This document shows positions 11,728 through 22,272 of a stretch of DNA of 64,000 nt, piece after piece. Location of the stretch: positions 62,001-126,000 of the forward strand of contig JAGFBZ010000814.1 in assembly GCA_018398805.1 (NCBI GenBank), read 5' to 3'. Position numbers and translations under genes: made by a program. The DNA is from Hirundichthys speculiger. Its lineage: Eukaryota; Chordata; Actinopteri; Beloniformes; Exocoetidae. Under the pieces are notes generated by a model. That model had not been told where the DNA came from and did not search any database. It saw nothing but the letters and a program-made list of their open reading frames with translations. Each line of letters starts with the position of its first letter. Positions within the stretch are counted from its first letter, which is position 1.

Positions 11728-12523
11728 ACCACCACACTGACCAAAAAGAGCTAATTTCTAATATGTTTTGGTGTCTATAACACTTAATACAGTGATCCCT
11801 TGCCACTTCGCAGTTTGAGTACCGCGGTTTTGGTGCTTCGCAGATTTTTTTCAGAAATATATAATATAATTCTAAAAAATTTAAAAAATCGCGGAAACAT
11901 CACAGGATGTTGTGTGCGTTCTCTCACCGTGAAGAAATGCTGTGAGCCAGCCTGGCCCCTTTAAGAAGGTAGCCTTATGGGTAATGGAGTGTGTATGTCT
12001 TGGGACGGCAGGAGAAAACGGGGTTAGATGAAAAGTACAGTGAGCATAAACAGCAGCCCAGCGTGTATAGATTTACATTCTCTGTTAACCGACAGGAGCC
12101 GAACAATACAACCTGTGTGATGTTACAAGTTCCTGCAGTGCCAGAATAAAGTGCTCGTTCCATGCAGAGAAAACCGGACTTTTTGTTTTGTTGTTGTTAG
12201 TGTATTAGCTGCTAATTACAAGCCAAAAATAGCACAATACCAGTGGTTTGTTTACTACAGTTCAGAGACCAGAGGCTGTGAAGGTAACAGAAAGACCACA
12301 GTTGAGCCATTGTCTTGTTTCGCTGCAGTACCTCGCTACTTTTTTGGGGTTTTTAAACATATTTTAAACACATTATTGAGGCTCGGGGGGCTCCGGCTCC
12401 AGATCGCGGATTTTGATTGTCGCGGGGGGCGCCGGTCCCCATTAACTGCGAAAAATAAGGGATCACTGTATAACCATTTTATTACTGCATCTTAAGACAA
12501 TTCATTTCCAGAAGACACCAGAT
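11728..12523. repeat. duplicated segment, upstream piece (pairs with 17482-17598)
   Basis: The sequence outside the transposon at 11790-12468 matches 17482-17598: CCACCACACTGACCAAAA, TGTTTTGGTGTCTATAACAC, then after the insertion TTTCCAGAAGACACCAGAT. It shows that the duplicated region starts left of copy A and restarts immediately after it, so the arrangement is tandem. Confidence 0.8.
11790..12468 (+). mobile_element. pogo/Tigger-like non-autonomous element
   Basis: Terminal inverted repeats start CAGTGATCCCTT on both ends and the element is flanked by TA at 11788-11789 and 12469-12470. Internal GCGG- and CGCAG-containing sequence is typical of pogo-like elements. A related copy lies in opposite orientation at 61.4-62.2 kb; both contain a similar open frame of about 80 codons, which may be element-encoded or chance. 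The homologous site at 17544-17545 is empty. Confidence 0.8.
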
Positions 12524-12841
12524 TACTTCATGTTTTCATACATTATATACAGTGGAGTAGTAATAAAAGTAGAAAGTACAGGTCAGTACAGGTCAATATA
12601 AATCACGGGTCACTCTCAAATCAGCCCGTAACCAATAGAGCATAGAGCAGATAATTATATAACTGGAATACAATTCTCTACCATTTTAGTGTGTATATGA
12701 GCGATGACTACACTTCAGTTTCACTGCATATGTCAAGAAGGCATACACACTAGATGTCAGTATCTCAAAATAAATCACTTCCTTCAACATTTTTGTTGAT
12801 GAGTTCCATACTCTGCTGTCTATAAAAAACTGATTGATCTA

Positions 12842-13668
12842 CACTCAAGGAAAAAAGAAACGCACCACTGCTTTTTTACCACATTTTCTTTTGGTTACTT
12901 ATTTTTAATGGAAATATTACATGTGCACATCAACCATATACCTGTCCCTGATATTCAGACCCAATTAATCAATGCTTGTGACAGTTTCAATAGCAATAAC
13001 ATGACCAAACAATAAAGCATCACAGTAAACAAAAACACAGTTATTTGATTCGATTGTCAGTAATTAACATGACCACCATTCGCCTCAAGGACACTGATAA
13101 TTGATGGGTCCCAATGGTTTCAGCAGCAGTTCTTGTTGCTGGTCGAAACCTGTCACGGAGATGTGACAGTCGATTCGCTCGGTCCTGTGCGGCCGTTGTG
13201 ACACGTGGTCGACCAGATCTTGGACGGTCATTGGAGGATCCAGTGGTCTGGAAACGCTCAGCAAGGCGTACAACAGTAGAGTGATGGACTCCAAACACCC
13301 TGGCTACAGCCCGTGTGCTCCTTCCAGCTTGAAGCATGCCAATGGCACGATCTCTCTCTGGTTGCTGTAGTTGTGAACAAATGTGCTTTTTATCCATTTT
13401 GGTGTCTTTTCATAGGGAATGGTTGTGCACAATTGAGGACAGGTCCAATTCATCTCTGAGTTTTACTCATGACCCAGACATAGGTGATTATACAAAACTA
13501 CAATTGTTATTGCTGATCAAAATCAATCAACCGGAACCAGGAAAACAGTGATTTCATTTTGACTCAAAATTGTACTAAACTCATTGTAGTCTGTAATTTT
13601 TCACTGTCTATAATATTTTTGGAAAAATTGAGAAAACGAAAATGGTGCGTTTCTTTTTTCCTTCAGTG
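12842..13668 (-). mobile_element. Tc1-like element with transposase N-terminus
   Basis: The terminal inverted repeats (CACTCAAGGAAAAAAGAAAC left, CACTGAAGGAAAAAAGAAAC right, 26 bp with one mismatch) are flanked by TA at 12840-12841 and 13669-13670. The paralogous site in copy B (TA at 21933-21934) is empty, which fixes the boundaries exactly. At 827 bp it is an internally deleted, non-autonomous copy. Confidence 0.95.
13041..13397 (-). pseudogene. Tc1 transposase, N-terminal fragment
   Basis: A 118-residue minus-strand frame encodes the DNA-binding half of a Tc1 transposase. It has a helix-turn-helix with RAIGMLQAGRSTRAVARVFG and HHSTVVRLAERFQTTG, then the GRPR hook (SGRPRVTT) and a second HTH-like part. 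The DDE catalytic domain is missing and the frame ends in the element's non-coding end. It cannot catalyse transposition. Confidence 0.85.
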
Positions 13669-13677
13669 TACTTATAT

Positions 13678-13886
13678 CAGGGGTCTCCAACTCCAGTCCT
13701 GGAGGGTCTTAGATGTTTCCCTGCTTCAGCACACCTGATTCAAATGCATGGATCATTATCAGAATTGTGCAGACCTGGATGACAAGCGGATGGTGATATA
13801 TTCAACTGAATCAAGTGTGTTGTGCCTCAGAAACTTCTAAGACATGCAGGACAGCAGCCCTTGAGGACTGAGTTTGGAGACCCCTG
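13678..13886. mobile_element. hAT MITE (copy A)
   Basis: Termini CAGGGGTCTCCAACTCCAGT and the near reverse complement ending TTTGGAGACCCCTG are flanked by ACTTATAT (13670-13677) and ACTTACAT (13887-13894), an 8-bp duplication with one change. The same element is at the same place in copy B, so it inserted before the duplication. The Tc1 element later landed on the TA at its edge. Confidence 0.88.
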
Positions 13887-14008
13887 ACTTACATTGATCT
13901 GATCGTTACAAGTATTTTATCCAGAATATTACACAGTCTGTAGAGTAAGGGGATGCTTTCTACAATGACAGTGTTAGCTATAACATTATTGTTTAAATGA
14001 TCTTGCAG

Positions 14009-14298
14009 GACCCTTTATTCTTTTGCGTGGGGTCATCCTGATGGCTCCTCAAATCTTGGAACAGGAGGCTGCCGTTGCCCCAACTCTTCCTGTACCTCAA
14101 GTTGAAGAGGAAGTCATTGAGGCTGTAGCAGCACAAGATCCCCTTCCTGGACCATCGAGAATGAGGCCAAGAGAAGAGGAATCCTGCCACTTCTTCCCTG
14201 CCAGTGACACTGATACAGACGGTGAGGATGACTCTGAAGATGAGGCAGGGCCCTTCTTCAATTCAGTGCCGAGCGGATCCAGGAAGAGGAAAAGATAG
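14009..14298 (+). pseudogene. orphan acidic-protein gene, last exon, duplicate A (5' part)
   Basis: This is about 98% identical by eye to the last exon of the orphan gene at 22.3 kb. It has the acceptor ATCTTGCAG at 14008 and, in the phase expected from the upstream exons of copy B, reads through LMAPQILEQEAAVAP and the acidic DTDTDGEDDSEDEAG block. It then frameshifts by one extra base in GGATCC and stops at 14296-14298. A 4-base deletion and a hAT insertion follow. No upstream exons exist in copy A, so it is a fragment. Confidence 0.8.
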
Positions 14299-14324
14299 GA
14301 TGATGACATCCAATCAGGCACAAG

Positions 14325-16874
14325 CAGGGGTGCAACTACCTACTGTCTGAGGGGTATGCAAAAACACACACACACACACAAATTACTACAATTAAAAAAA
14401 ATTCCACAAATTTTGAAACAAATCCTGCACCTCTCTGCTCCAGATACTCCTCATCGTCACCTCTCTGTTTCTCCAGTTTCTGTTTCTCTCTGTTTCTGTT
14501 TGTTCCTGTTCATCCTCTCTCTCATCTGGACTCAGGGGTTGGGAAAGTGGACAAAAGTTGTACTCAAGTAAGAGTATTGTTACTTTAGAACAATGTTGCT
14601 CAAGTAAAAGTTAAAAGTATTTTACATGAAAACAATTCTTAAAGGTACAATTTATCTAAAAAGCAATTAGAGTAAATGAAATGGAGTAAATATAACTAGT
14701 TACTACCAACCTCTCTCTGTACCTCTGTTCCACATTCTCCTTCACTTTATCCTCTGTGGTGACTGACTTGCCATGTCTGCCTGAACTACTTTTCCCAAAA
14801 GGACACAATGAACAGGTTCACATCTTCACATCACCTCCCTCATTCCAAGTAGCTGTTCCTACACTTCTTCCTAATATTAGACCAACCTGGTGCCTTCCCC
14901 TGCCTCTTCATCGTTCTTCTTGCCTTGTTTCTCTCCTCTTCCATCCTCACCCCTGAATGACATGAACTTTGTTAAATAGAGCAGTCTTCATTCATTCTGG
15001 TCCATATTAGATTGATGACAACTAGGGGTGCACGATAATTATCGGGCCGATAACAGGAAATTATGACGTCATTCTGATAAGTCTGATATCACGACAAATA
15101 GCCCCGATAACATATGTATTTTTGTCAACATGGCAGTGCCTCCCTCCCTCTGAGCTTTGAATGACCGGCAGTCAATGTTATGTTCAAGTGACGTTGGCAT
15201 AATCAGAAAAACGATTTCTCAATCAGGAAAATTAAAAAAAAAAAACCCTCATGCCAGAAAACAACTTCTTAAGTCGTTCATAATTTTAGTATTTGCTAAC
15301 TTGAATCGATATACGCAGTATTTCCCCTCATGTTACACATAAAAAAGAAAAAAAGGGTGAAAGAACGACTAGCAAACAAGGGGAACGTCGGAATTTACGT
15401 TACACCTTGAATGCAGCCTGCAGCACAGCGCTGGTCACAACAAATATGGCGGCGATGGCATGGAGCTCCGTTAAAGTTTCAGAAGAAGATAGTTTGGTGG
15501 TTATTTGTGACGAATGCCTCCAAGCGAATTCTACGAGGAGGGAAGCACAAGCACAAGCTTTAATACGTCAAACCTGATCAGCCACCTACAACATAACAAT
15601 CGCTTCCATGGAGTTTTGAAGTGGCGCTAACGCGAGCTAATGCTAACGTGCGCAAGCCAGCAGCAAGTCTCCCCTCTTCTTCCCTCTGCTCTCCCTCATC
15701 TCTCTCATCTAAGCTTCCATGAAATAAAAAAAAAAGCAAAAAAATCACTGAACCTCATTTACTTTAATTAAATACCTTTAATTTAAATGGAACCACAAGT
15801 CAAAATCCTTTTAAATGTAAATCCTTTTCAGTTTGTAATTTTGATACATGTATTTCCATCAGTTCAAGGAGCCTTTATTTTTTATATCAGTCAGTAATGC
15901 ACCTTATTTAAGTTAATGTGAGATATCAAATAGGTTTGTTTGATAGCTTTACGAAAATGTTTGAGAGGCTTGTCAGTAGTTTTTCAATGGAAAAAACAAA
16001 TATCTGTTCATTTAAAGAGTCCAAATTATTTTTGATTTTGTTCATAGTATTGATGTAATGATCTGAGGTATATGTGTGTGTTATCGGTTATCGGTATCGG
16101 CCTTTAGGAGCTGAAAGTTATCGGTTATCGGTATCGGTTTTAAAAAACAGTTATCGTGCATCCCTAATGACAACCATCAGCCTAAGATGACTTGAGGAGG
16201 AAACATAACATAATGCAGTATGGTTCCACATGGAAATAATTTACACATTTCATATGTTTCTTTCTTCCAACATGTTTTAAGTTACATATATAACAGGCAG
16301 CCAGACTACATACAAAAACCAATGAAATGTGTAAAATAAATTATATGGTTTCAAAAATATAGTATCTAATCCACATATGAAAACATGAAATTTCAATTTC
16401 AAATTATAATTTTAATGAATATCGGTTATTGATTGGACGCCGCATCTAATGAGACTTATCTGATAATCACATCATTGTAGTGTTGTATCTGAGTTAGGGT
16501 GACCATATTTTGATTTCTAAAAAAGAGGACTTGGCTCTGCCTCGAGATGCGTTAATGATACTTCAAGTTTACTTAAAGATGCCTCTACCTTTAATAAATT
16601 TAAAGCCTCCTCTGTATTATTAGAAATTCAGTTACAGAACAAAATAATATACAATCTTAAAGACATCTCTGTATATCCAATTATTGTGCACTAATCAGTA
16701 ACGTACTCCGTTTTTGACAATCACGATCATATCATTTACACACATGTACAAAAGCTGTTATATAGCTATAGAAAATGGAAACTTTTCATAATTTTTCCCC
16801 CATCGCCTTGGCGCCCCCCCGGTGCAGTGCCCCTATGCGCTACATATCTTGCATACCCACTTTTTGCGCCTCTG
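14325..16874. mobile_element. hAT element, 2.55 kb, interrupting duplicate A
   Basis: It starts CAGGGGTGCAA and ends with the complement of CAGAGGCGCAA, imperfect hAT-type inverted repeats. The flanks are GGCACAAG (14317-14324) and GTCACAAG (16875-16882), an 8-bp target duplication with one later change. Copy B keeps the empty site GGCACAAG once, at 22586-22593. No intact transposase is visible. A younger hAT (15023-16166) lies inside it, and a GGGTGACCATATTTTGA fragment near 16500 may be further debris. Confidence 0.93.
15023..16166 (+). mobile_element. nested hAT element with BED-finger remnant
   Basis: Inverted repeats TAGGGGTGCACGATAA and TAGGGATGCACGATAA are bounded by the perfect 8-bp repeat ATGACAAC at 15015-15022 and 16167-16174. 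The interior begins and ends in TATCGG-rich subterminal repeats. At about 15450-15620, after an ATGGCGGCGATGG start, a CDEC pair and a downstream SHLQHN stretch in another frame are remnants of a BED zinc finger of a hAT transposase first exon. The rest of the transposase is deleted. Confidence 0.95.
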
Positions 16875-16882
16875 GTCACAAG

Positions 16883-17050
16883 CAACAAGCGGTGTCTGTG
16901 CAGTCATGAGCACCGAGACACCAGCAGTGACACAGACGCCGAACAGACCGGTCATCTTCACCTACTGCTTCCCCTCTTTCACCACAACAAGGAACCAGGA
17001 AGAGAGGGAGGGAGGAGGATGAAGAGGAAGATGGGAGAGGCAGCAACCAG
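16883..17050 (+). pseudogene. orphan acidic-protein gene, last exon, duplicate A (3' part)
   Basis: This is the continuation of the exon cut at 14316 by the hAT element. It matches 22594-22759, beginning CAACAAGCGGTGTCTGTGCA. It differs by a one-base loss in the GAACAGACC region and by substitutions, so the C-terminal acidic frame of copy B is broken here. The shared 3' UTR follows, ending near an ATTAAA signal at 17392-17397. Confidence 0.8.
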
Positions 17051-17481
17051 TTTAAATTCTAAAACATGTTTGCTGACAGACAGTTCCACCCCATCCACTG
17101 ACTTACTGACTTCACAACTCCTGAAATGGCATCATCTAGACTCTTGATCATTTGTTCTCTAAAACCCCTTCCAGTCATGCACTGTTTTTCCTCAATCTGA
17201 CTATAAGGGATTGACAACTGGACAAATCTGGTGCAGTTAGGACTTCCACAACTGCTGAAACCACTGGCACCAGAAATGCTGGACATGGACAGATGAAAAG
17301 AAGGTTCTTCTACAGGGTGCTTAGAAATATGTGGCGCTGTAGATCTGTATATATTCTTGAATATTTATTTGCATTGCATTAATTCATCTTTATTAAAACT
17401 GTGCGAAAAACAAACCAAACAAACAACAACAAAAAAGAGCCTGGTTTCTGAGCTTATCAGTCACTGGATCATGAGTAATTC

Positions 17482-17598
17482 CCACCACACTGACCAAAAG
17501 GAGCGAATCTCTAATGATATGTTTTGGTGTCTATAACACCTAATATAGCCATTTCAGTACTGCATTTTAAGACACTTCATTTCCAGAAGACACCAGAT
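17482..17598. repeat. duplicated segment, pogo empty site
   Basis: It matches 11728-11789 joined to 12469-12523, without the pogo-like element: the site reads CACCTAATATAGCC with a single TA at 17544-17545. It lies directly after copy A, giving the tandem junction. Confidence 0.8.
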
Positions 17599-18127
17599 GA
17601 CTATTTCCAGTGCTGTTATTGTGACAGGTAAACTAAAATGATGCCCCACACTGCTTATATGTGAAGACTCAACTGTGCTTGTCAATACGTGCTCATGTAA
17701 CACCAACTGAAGAGTCAGGTCACTCAAGCATTTCTCAGTTCCTTTAACTTCAATGCCATGCCTCTGTATTTCTAGCATTTAAGCAAAAGATTACAGTGAA
17801 ACATATCAGATTTCAACAATGCTCTCGCTCTCAGCCAAAATGATGAATATTTAAAAATATTTACTGTAAAACCAAACATCCCAGTTATAAAAGCTCTGAG
17901 TTCATCCCAAACTGCATAGTATTTCTAAACCCAATACATTGGGTACAATCTTGTAAATTAATTTTTTTTTTTTCTAAAATACCAGCAATTGAAGCTGTTG
18001 AATAAAAACAAAAAGGGAAAAGAGGACAGTATTTACTTCTGAAAAACAGCTGATTAGATAGAAGTACAGTGCAGGTACAGGAGGAGCTGAGCAGAAGTAT
18101 TTCAGTTTTGTAATTTATTGCTGTAAT

Positions 18128-18476
18128 TGTCAGGTTTGTGAGGCAAAATGGAGGACCCAAATGCAGGAGGTGCAAAAAGAAGGTATTTAATAAAGAAAAA
18201 AGTCCAAACTAAACTAAAAGTAAAAAGAAAAAGTAATCCAAACAGGTAAAAGGCAGAGAAAGACTTAAAAAAACAAGACATGTACACAAAGAGACGACCA
18301 TCAAACAGAATGAGAGTGACATGACTTCAATACACGAGGAACAAACGAGAGGCAGGTGCGAACAATAAGGTTGACAAAGGGAAAGGAAGAAATACAGAAC
18401 ATCACGAGGACAAGACAGACCTTCAAAGTAAAACAAGAAACAGAGCAGACAAGACAGGAAGTGATGCCAACTTGAC
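18128..18476. repeat. probable non-autonomous element (TGTCA termini)
   Basis: The block opens TGTCAGGTTTGTGAGG, contains GGAGGACCCAAATGCAGGAG and a purine-rich middle with ACAAG repeats, and ends AACTTGACA. This layout resembles an abundant fish repeat whose ends are short inverted TGTCA/TGACA. No target duplication is visible. Confidence 0.4.
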
Positions 18477-18509
18477 ACAAAACAAAGAGAGAAAAAAAAT
18501 GGCTACCAT

Positions 18510-18806
18510 GGCTGCCTCAGACCATCCAGCCATTATCTACACCCACTTAATCCTCTGCAGGGTCACGGGGATCTGCTGGAGCCTATCCAGGCTCACTTTG
18601 GGCGAAAGACAGGGGTACACCCTGGACAGGTCGCCAGTCCATCGCAGGGCCACATGTAAACAAACAACCACACACACTCACAATCACTCCTACGGGCAAT
18701 TTAGAACCACGAATCAACCTAAGATGCATGTCTTCGGGAGGAAGCCGGAGTACCCGGAGGAAACTGTGAGGCAACAGTGCTAACCACTTAGCCAACATGC
18801 CACCCC
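18510..18806. repeat. common teleost retroposon fragment
   Basis: The core GGGTCACGGGGATCTGCTGG, GGCGAAAGACAGGGGTACAC, ACAGGTCGCCAGTCCATCGC and CGGGAGGAAGCCGGAGTACC is a sequence found in very many copies in fish genomes. It ends in GCTAACCACTTAGCCAACAT. The parent family is not assigned here. A short fragment of the same repeat sits at about 42705-42750. Confidence 0.6.
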
Positions 18807-18962
18807 TGCCCCAGACCATGAGAGTAATTTATGGGGAAAAAGTCACATTCTTTTGTATCACCTGTTCCTATAAATTCACCATAAATCACAAATTAGGGGC
18901 TTATATGAGGAAAAGGTTTTGTCCTTGTGGAGCACGGAGACAGACAGTTCTGGCTTATTCAG

Positions 18963-19373
18963 TATAAAACAATGTCACGTTTTATACTGAAGCCTCAAAC
19001 CTGAGGTTTCAGTGAGTCTGTACTACAGGTATCGGACAACTATGACATGAGGAAATATCTGCTGTAAGATACAAGTGATAAAATAATGAACAGAAAACAT
19101 TATCTCTTTTACAACCACCTTTTCACAGTAGCTTAAAAAAAAAAAAAGAAATGGAGTGTTAGTTGGAATCCCCAGTTATGACATTACAACAGTGGTAACT
19201 GAACAAAGCCCAGTTCTATCTACTTCCTCAGTGTAGAACAACCATCTAAACCAACAAGACCGACTGCGTTTACTCCAGTTACTTTACTTTTTAGCACTTT
19301 TTTCAACAACTTGACTGCTAAGTTTCACGTTCTACACTGCCTTTTACTGACCAACTTCTTCAGTAACATTTAG
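18963..19373 (+). promoter_or_regulatory. possible promoter and 5' UTR exon of orphan gene
   Basis: A TATAAAA at 18963-18969 is followed by non-coding DNA ending in CAGTAACATTTAG|GTAAGTG, a strong donor after 19373. The next acceptor, TTCATTTTAG at 19480, leads directly into an ATG. This would give a non-coding first exon and a 107-base intron. The TATA box and transcription start are inference. Confidence 0.35.
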
Positions 19374-19485
19374 GTAAGTGTACATGTTTCTACTACGTAT
19401 GACATTAAAATAAAAAGATAAAAACTGTTAATGAGGTGACAAGATCTATAAAAACTTGTCTGTTATATGCTTCATTTTAGTTACA

Positions 19486-19552
19486 ATGGACAGGGATATT
19501 GCGCCTAATCAACTCCCAGGAGGAAACGAACCGCATCCTGATGAAAATCAAG
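19486..19552 (+). CDS. orphan acidic-protein gene, first coding exon
   Basis: After the acceptor TTCATTTTAG (19480) five bases precede ATG at 19486. The exon encodes 22 residues, MDRDIAPNQLPGGNEPHPDE followed by NQ, and one base of the next codon, then GTAAGA. I do not recognise the gene. The hydrophilic proline-rich start, phase-1 donor and matching phase-1 exons downstream argue for a real gene. It lies on the strand opposite to the presumed host gene ralgps1. Confidence 0.55.
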
Positions 19553-20040
19553 GTAAGATGTTGATGCCACATTTCACAAATTACATGTAAAAAGAATAAA
19601 TCATAACACACACAATGTTTTTAAAAGAGTATTTGAAAGAAAAGTCAGTCATTCATATATATATATATATCAGACATATATATATATATATAAGTATATA
19701 TAAAAATATATATATCATCCATAAATGTGAGGTTTCAAGTAAGCTGTTTTAATTATCAAATGAAATGATCAAATTATAATGAATAATACAGATTGTAGGG
19801 AATGGAAACATCATATCACAGTGACTAAAATACTAACATATTTGACTTCTTCAATTTGAGAGAAATTATAGTTAAGAAACATCTTCCAGTCTATGCAATA
19901 AATAATCTCTCTCTGAACAAGAGTGAACAATATCTTAGTAAAAAACATTTTACACAGAATTTGCATAGGTGGTGAACAATTTAAATGTTTCCTGTCATAG
20001 AAGTATTAATTATAACATTATTTTTGCAATGATCTTGCAG

Positions 20041-20156
20041 GGAGACCCCTTCGGCTTTGGCCTCCTTTATTGATGCATTTTCCACAGCATGTCCTGGTTC
20101 CAGTTGGAATGTTCCCCTTTGTACCATTTGATGCCAACATTGATCTAATGTTTTAG
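20041..20156 (+). CDS. orphan acidic-protein gene, optional exon with in-frame stop
   Basis: The acceptor GATCTTGCAG (20040) leads in phase 1 to GRPLRLWPPLLMHF and PVGMFPFVPFDANIDLMF, then TAG at 20154-20156. A donor GTAAGT follows at 20218. Its start (G-R-P then W-P-P) is the same motif as in the exon at 21227, and the intron ends before both exons are similar (ACATTATTTTTG...AG|GGAGACCC), so the two arose by exon duplication. If included it truncates the protein to about 60 residues. Skipping it keeps the frame because its neighbours are also phase 1. Confidence 0.45.
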
Positions 20157-20758
20157 CTCAATGACATACGGGGGTCCCTGAAAACATTCCCGCTGAGCAC
20201 CAAGGACCACCACTGGGTAAGTTGAAAACACATACACATAGACTAAATTACTGGTGAAAGATAAACTATTATAAGGATATAACAACTTATACTGAGTAAT
20301 TAACATAAGTAAATTACTTAAATAAGTCCAAATTAGGCTAAACTGGGTGTGGCACCTTGTGAGTTTTAATCCAAACCAGTACAAAGAATGTGAATTTAAC
20401 ATGATGCAAAGTGCAGACTTCATATTGTTTTCCCATTTGGCCTGAAGCCAGCAGTTATGAAGTAAAATTCATCAATCCATAAAATCCATCCTCCTTCTCC
20501 ATTACTGTTCTCCATCCCTCCACCAGGTTTGATTATTTTGTCCAACCTTTTAGCTAAATATATCAAAACCCTTCTCAATTCTCCTCACCTGTAGCAGATA
20601 CAGGTGACAGAAAAATGTCTCTGTAGGATGATACACCCTGATACACAATCAAAAATCTTCTGGCTCATTTACGCATGTGTTTTACACATTATGCACATGT
20701 TGGAAAGTGCAGAAACATTTCAGTGAAAATACTAACATAAGCCTCTACACTGTTTTAG

Positions 20759-20833
20759 GAATGCACTTTCACCACTGGCCTCCTGCAGACATTTTTGCTG
20801 GAGGAGATGGACCTCATGTTGTTCCTGTTCAAG
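20759..20833 (+). CDS. orphan acidic-protein gene, symmetric exon
   Basis: This 75-base class 1-1 exon has the acceptor CTGTTTTAG and the donor GTAAGAAC. It encodes GMHFHHWPPADIF and GGDGPHVVPVQ. It contains the same central W-P-P as its neighbours. Function is unknown. Confidence 0.55.
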
Positions 20834-20895
20834 GTAAGAACTTCACTCATGATTTTCATGTAGATTTTTTGAATGTACTGTCACAAATTACAATA

Positions 20896-20897
<2 letters not shown>

Positions 20898-20966
<69 letters not shown>
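20898..20966. repeat. (TA)n microsatellite
   Basis: About 34 uninterrupted TA units lie in the intron after the symmetric exon. A shorter interrupted (TA)n lies at about 19658-19712. Confidence 0.97.
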
Positions 20967-20972
<6 letters not shown>

Positions 20973-21226
20973 TGCTGAATAAAAGCAGCTTTATAGTGAT
21001 AGCTTTAGATCTTTGATATAGTACTGTATCAATGTAATAATTTTGTAGGCCTAGAAGAATCCAAACCCTCTAATCTAAACAATATTTCATTTTTCACCCC
21101 CGAGAAAGATATTGATTTATGATTTTAAAGTATTTTGCACAGAACATTGTGTAGGTTGTTGAGGATGAACATTTTTTGTTTCATAACGGCATTAAGTATG
21201 ACATTATTTTTGAAACAATGCTTTAG

Positions 21227-21412
21227 GGAGACCCATACACCGCTGGCCTCCAGGTGTCTTGCCTCTTCCTCAAGCTGAAAGGGATGATTTTCTGGAGTTT
21301 GATGATGACATCGACTCCATGTCTGACCTTGATGAAGACGAGGAGGAGGAACAGGAACATGCCCATCACGATGAGGCAGACCATGAACACGCTCCCATTT
21401 TAGGGGGAAATG
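21227..21412 (+). CDS. orphan acidic-protein gene, acidic exon
   Basis: This 186-base class 1-1 exon runs from the acceptor ATGCTTTAG to the donor AATG|GTGAGG. It begins RPIHRWPPGVLPLPQ and continues as a strongly acidic, serine-poor tract with FDDDIDSMSDLDEDEEEEQ, then a His-rich part (HAHHDEADHEHAP). The exon class, the shared W-P-P motif and the biased but stop-free frame support coding. Such acidic stretches occur in nuclear proteins and chaperones, but that does not assign a role. Confidence 0.6.
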
Positions 21413-21941
21413 GTGAGGCATACCAAGGTTGCCACCAAGTGACCTTTGAACACACATAAATCATTGTTGCAACTTAAGTTGCAACTTAAGTAATGTTAAA
21501 AAAATATACCTTCCTGCTAAGTTTCAGTACAGCTCCATATAAATCACGGGTCACTTCTCAAATCAGCCCGTAACCAATAGAGCATAGAGCAGATAATTAT
21601 ATATATATTATTAATATATTACTATATTACTATATATATAACTGTAATACAATTCTCTACCATTTTAGTGTGTATATGAGCGATGACTACACTTCAGTTT
21701 TACTGCATATGTCAAGAAGGCATACACACTAGATGTCAGTATCTCAAAATAAGTCACTTCCTTCAACATTTTTGTTGATGAGTTTGGTACAAAACAACCT
21801 GCACAAGTGCAGCAGTGGTGGCTGATGGTCACTGATCCAGTAGTATTGTCGCAGAGTTGAAAGTAATCAATTACACCGTCTAAGCTTTGTCAAATCTTCC
21901 ATACTCTGCTGTCTATAAAAAACTGATTGATCTACTTATAT

Positions 21942-22150
21942 CAGGGGTCTCCAACTCCAGTCCTGGAGGGTCTTAGATGTTTCCCTGCTTCAGCACACCT
22001 GATTCAAATGAATGGATCATTATCAGAATTGTGCAGACCTGGATGACAAGCGGATGGTGATATATTCAACTGAATCAAGTGTGTTGTGCCTCAGAAACTT
22101 CTAAGACATGCAGGACAGCAGCCCTTGAGGACTGAGTTTGGAGACCCCTG
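21942..22150. mobile_element. hAT MITE (copy B)
   Basis: Same element and position as 13678-13886, flanked by ACTTATAT (21934-21941) and ACTTACAT (22151-22158). It shares even the target-repeat mismatch with copy A, which shows it was present before the duplication. Confidence 0.88.
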
Positions 22151-22272
22151 ACTTACATTGATCTGATCGTTACAAGTATTTTATCCAGAATATTACACAG
22201 TCTGTAGAGTAAGGGGATGCTTTCTACCATGACAGTGTTAACTATAACATTATTGTTTAAATTATCTTGCAG

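Larger units (their letters stand above)
12583..17480 (+). repeat. segmental duplication, copy A
   Basis: Apart from insertions, this segment aligns with copy B at 21524-25080 from TCAGTACAG to the polyadenylation region. Landmarks shared in order are AAATCACGGGTCAC, the MITE, the acidic-protein exon and the 3' UTR ending near CTGTATATATTCTTGAATAT. Copy A contains a Tc1 element and a 2.55-kb hAT element absent from B; B contains a hAT and a MITE absent from A. About 125 bases of B (near 21786-21900) are missing in A. The four upstream gene exons present before copy B are absent before copy A. Confidence 0.9.

Noticed and set aside
12151..12495. 114-codon frame and its relative at 61331-61672 as a gene family
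   Set aside because: Both lie inside copies of the same pogo-like element; the similarity is explained by the element.
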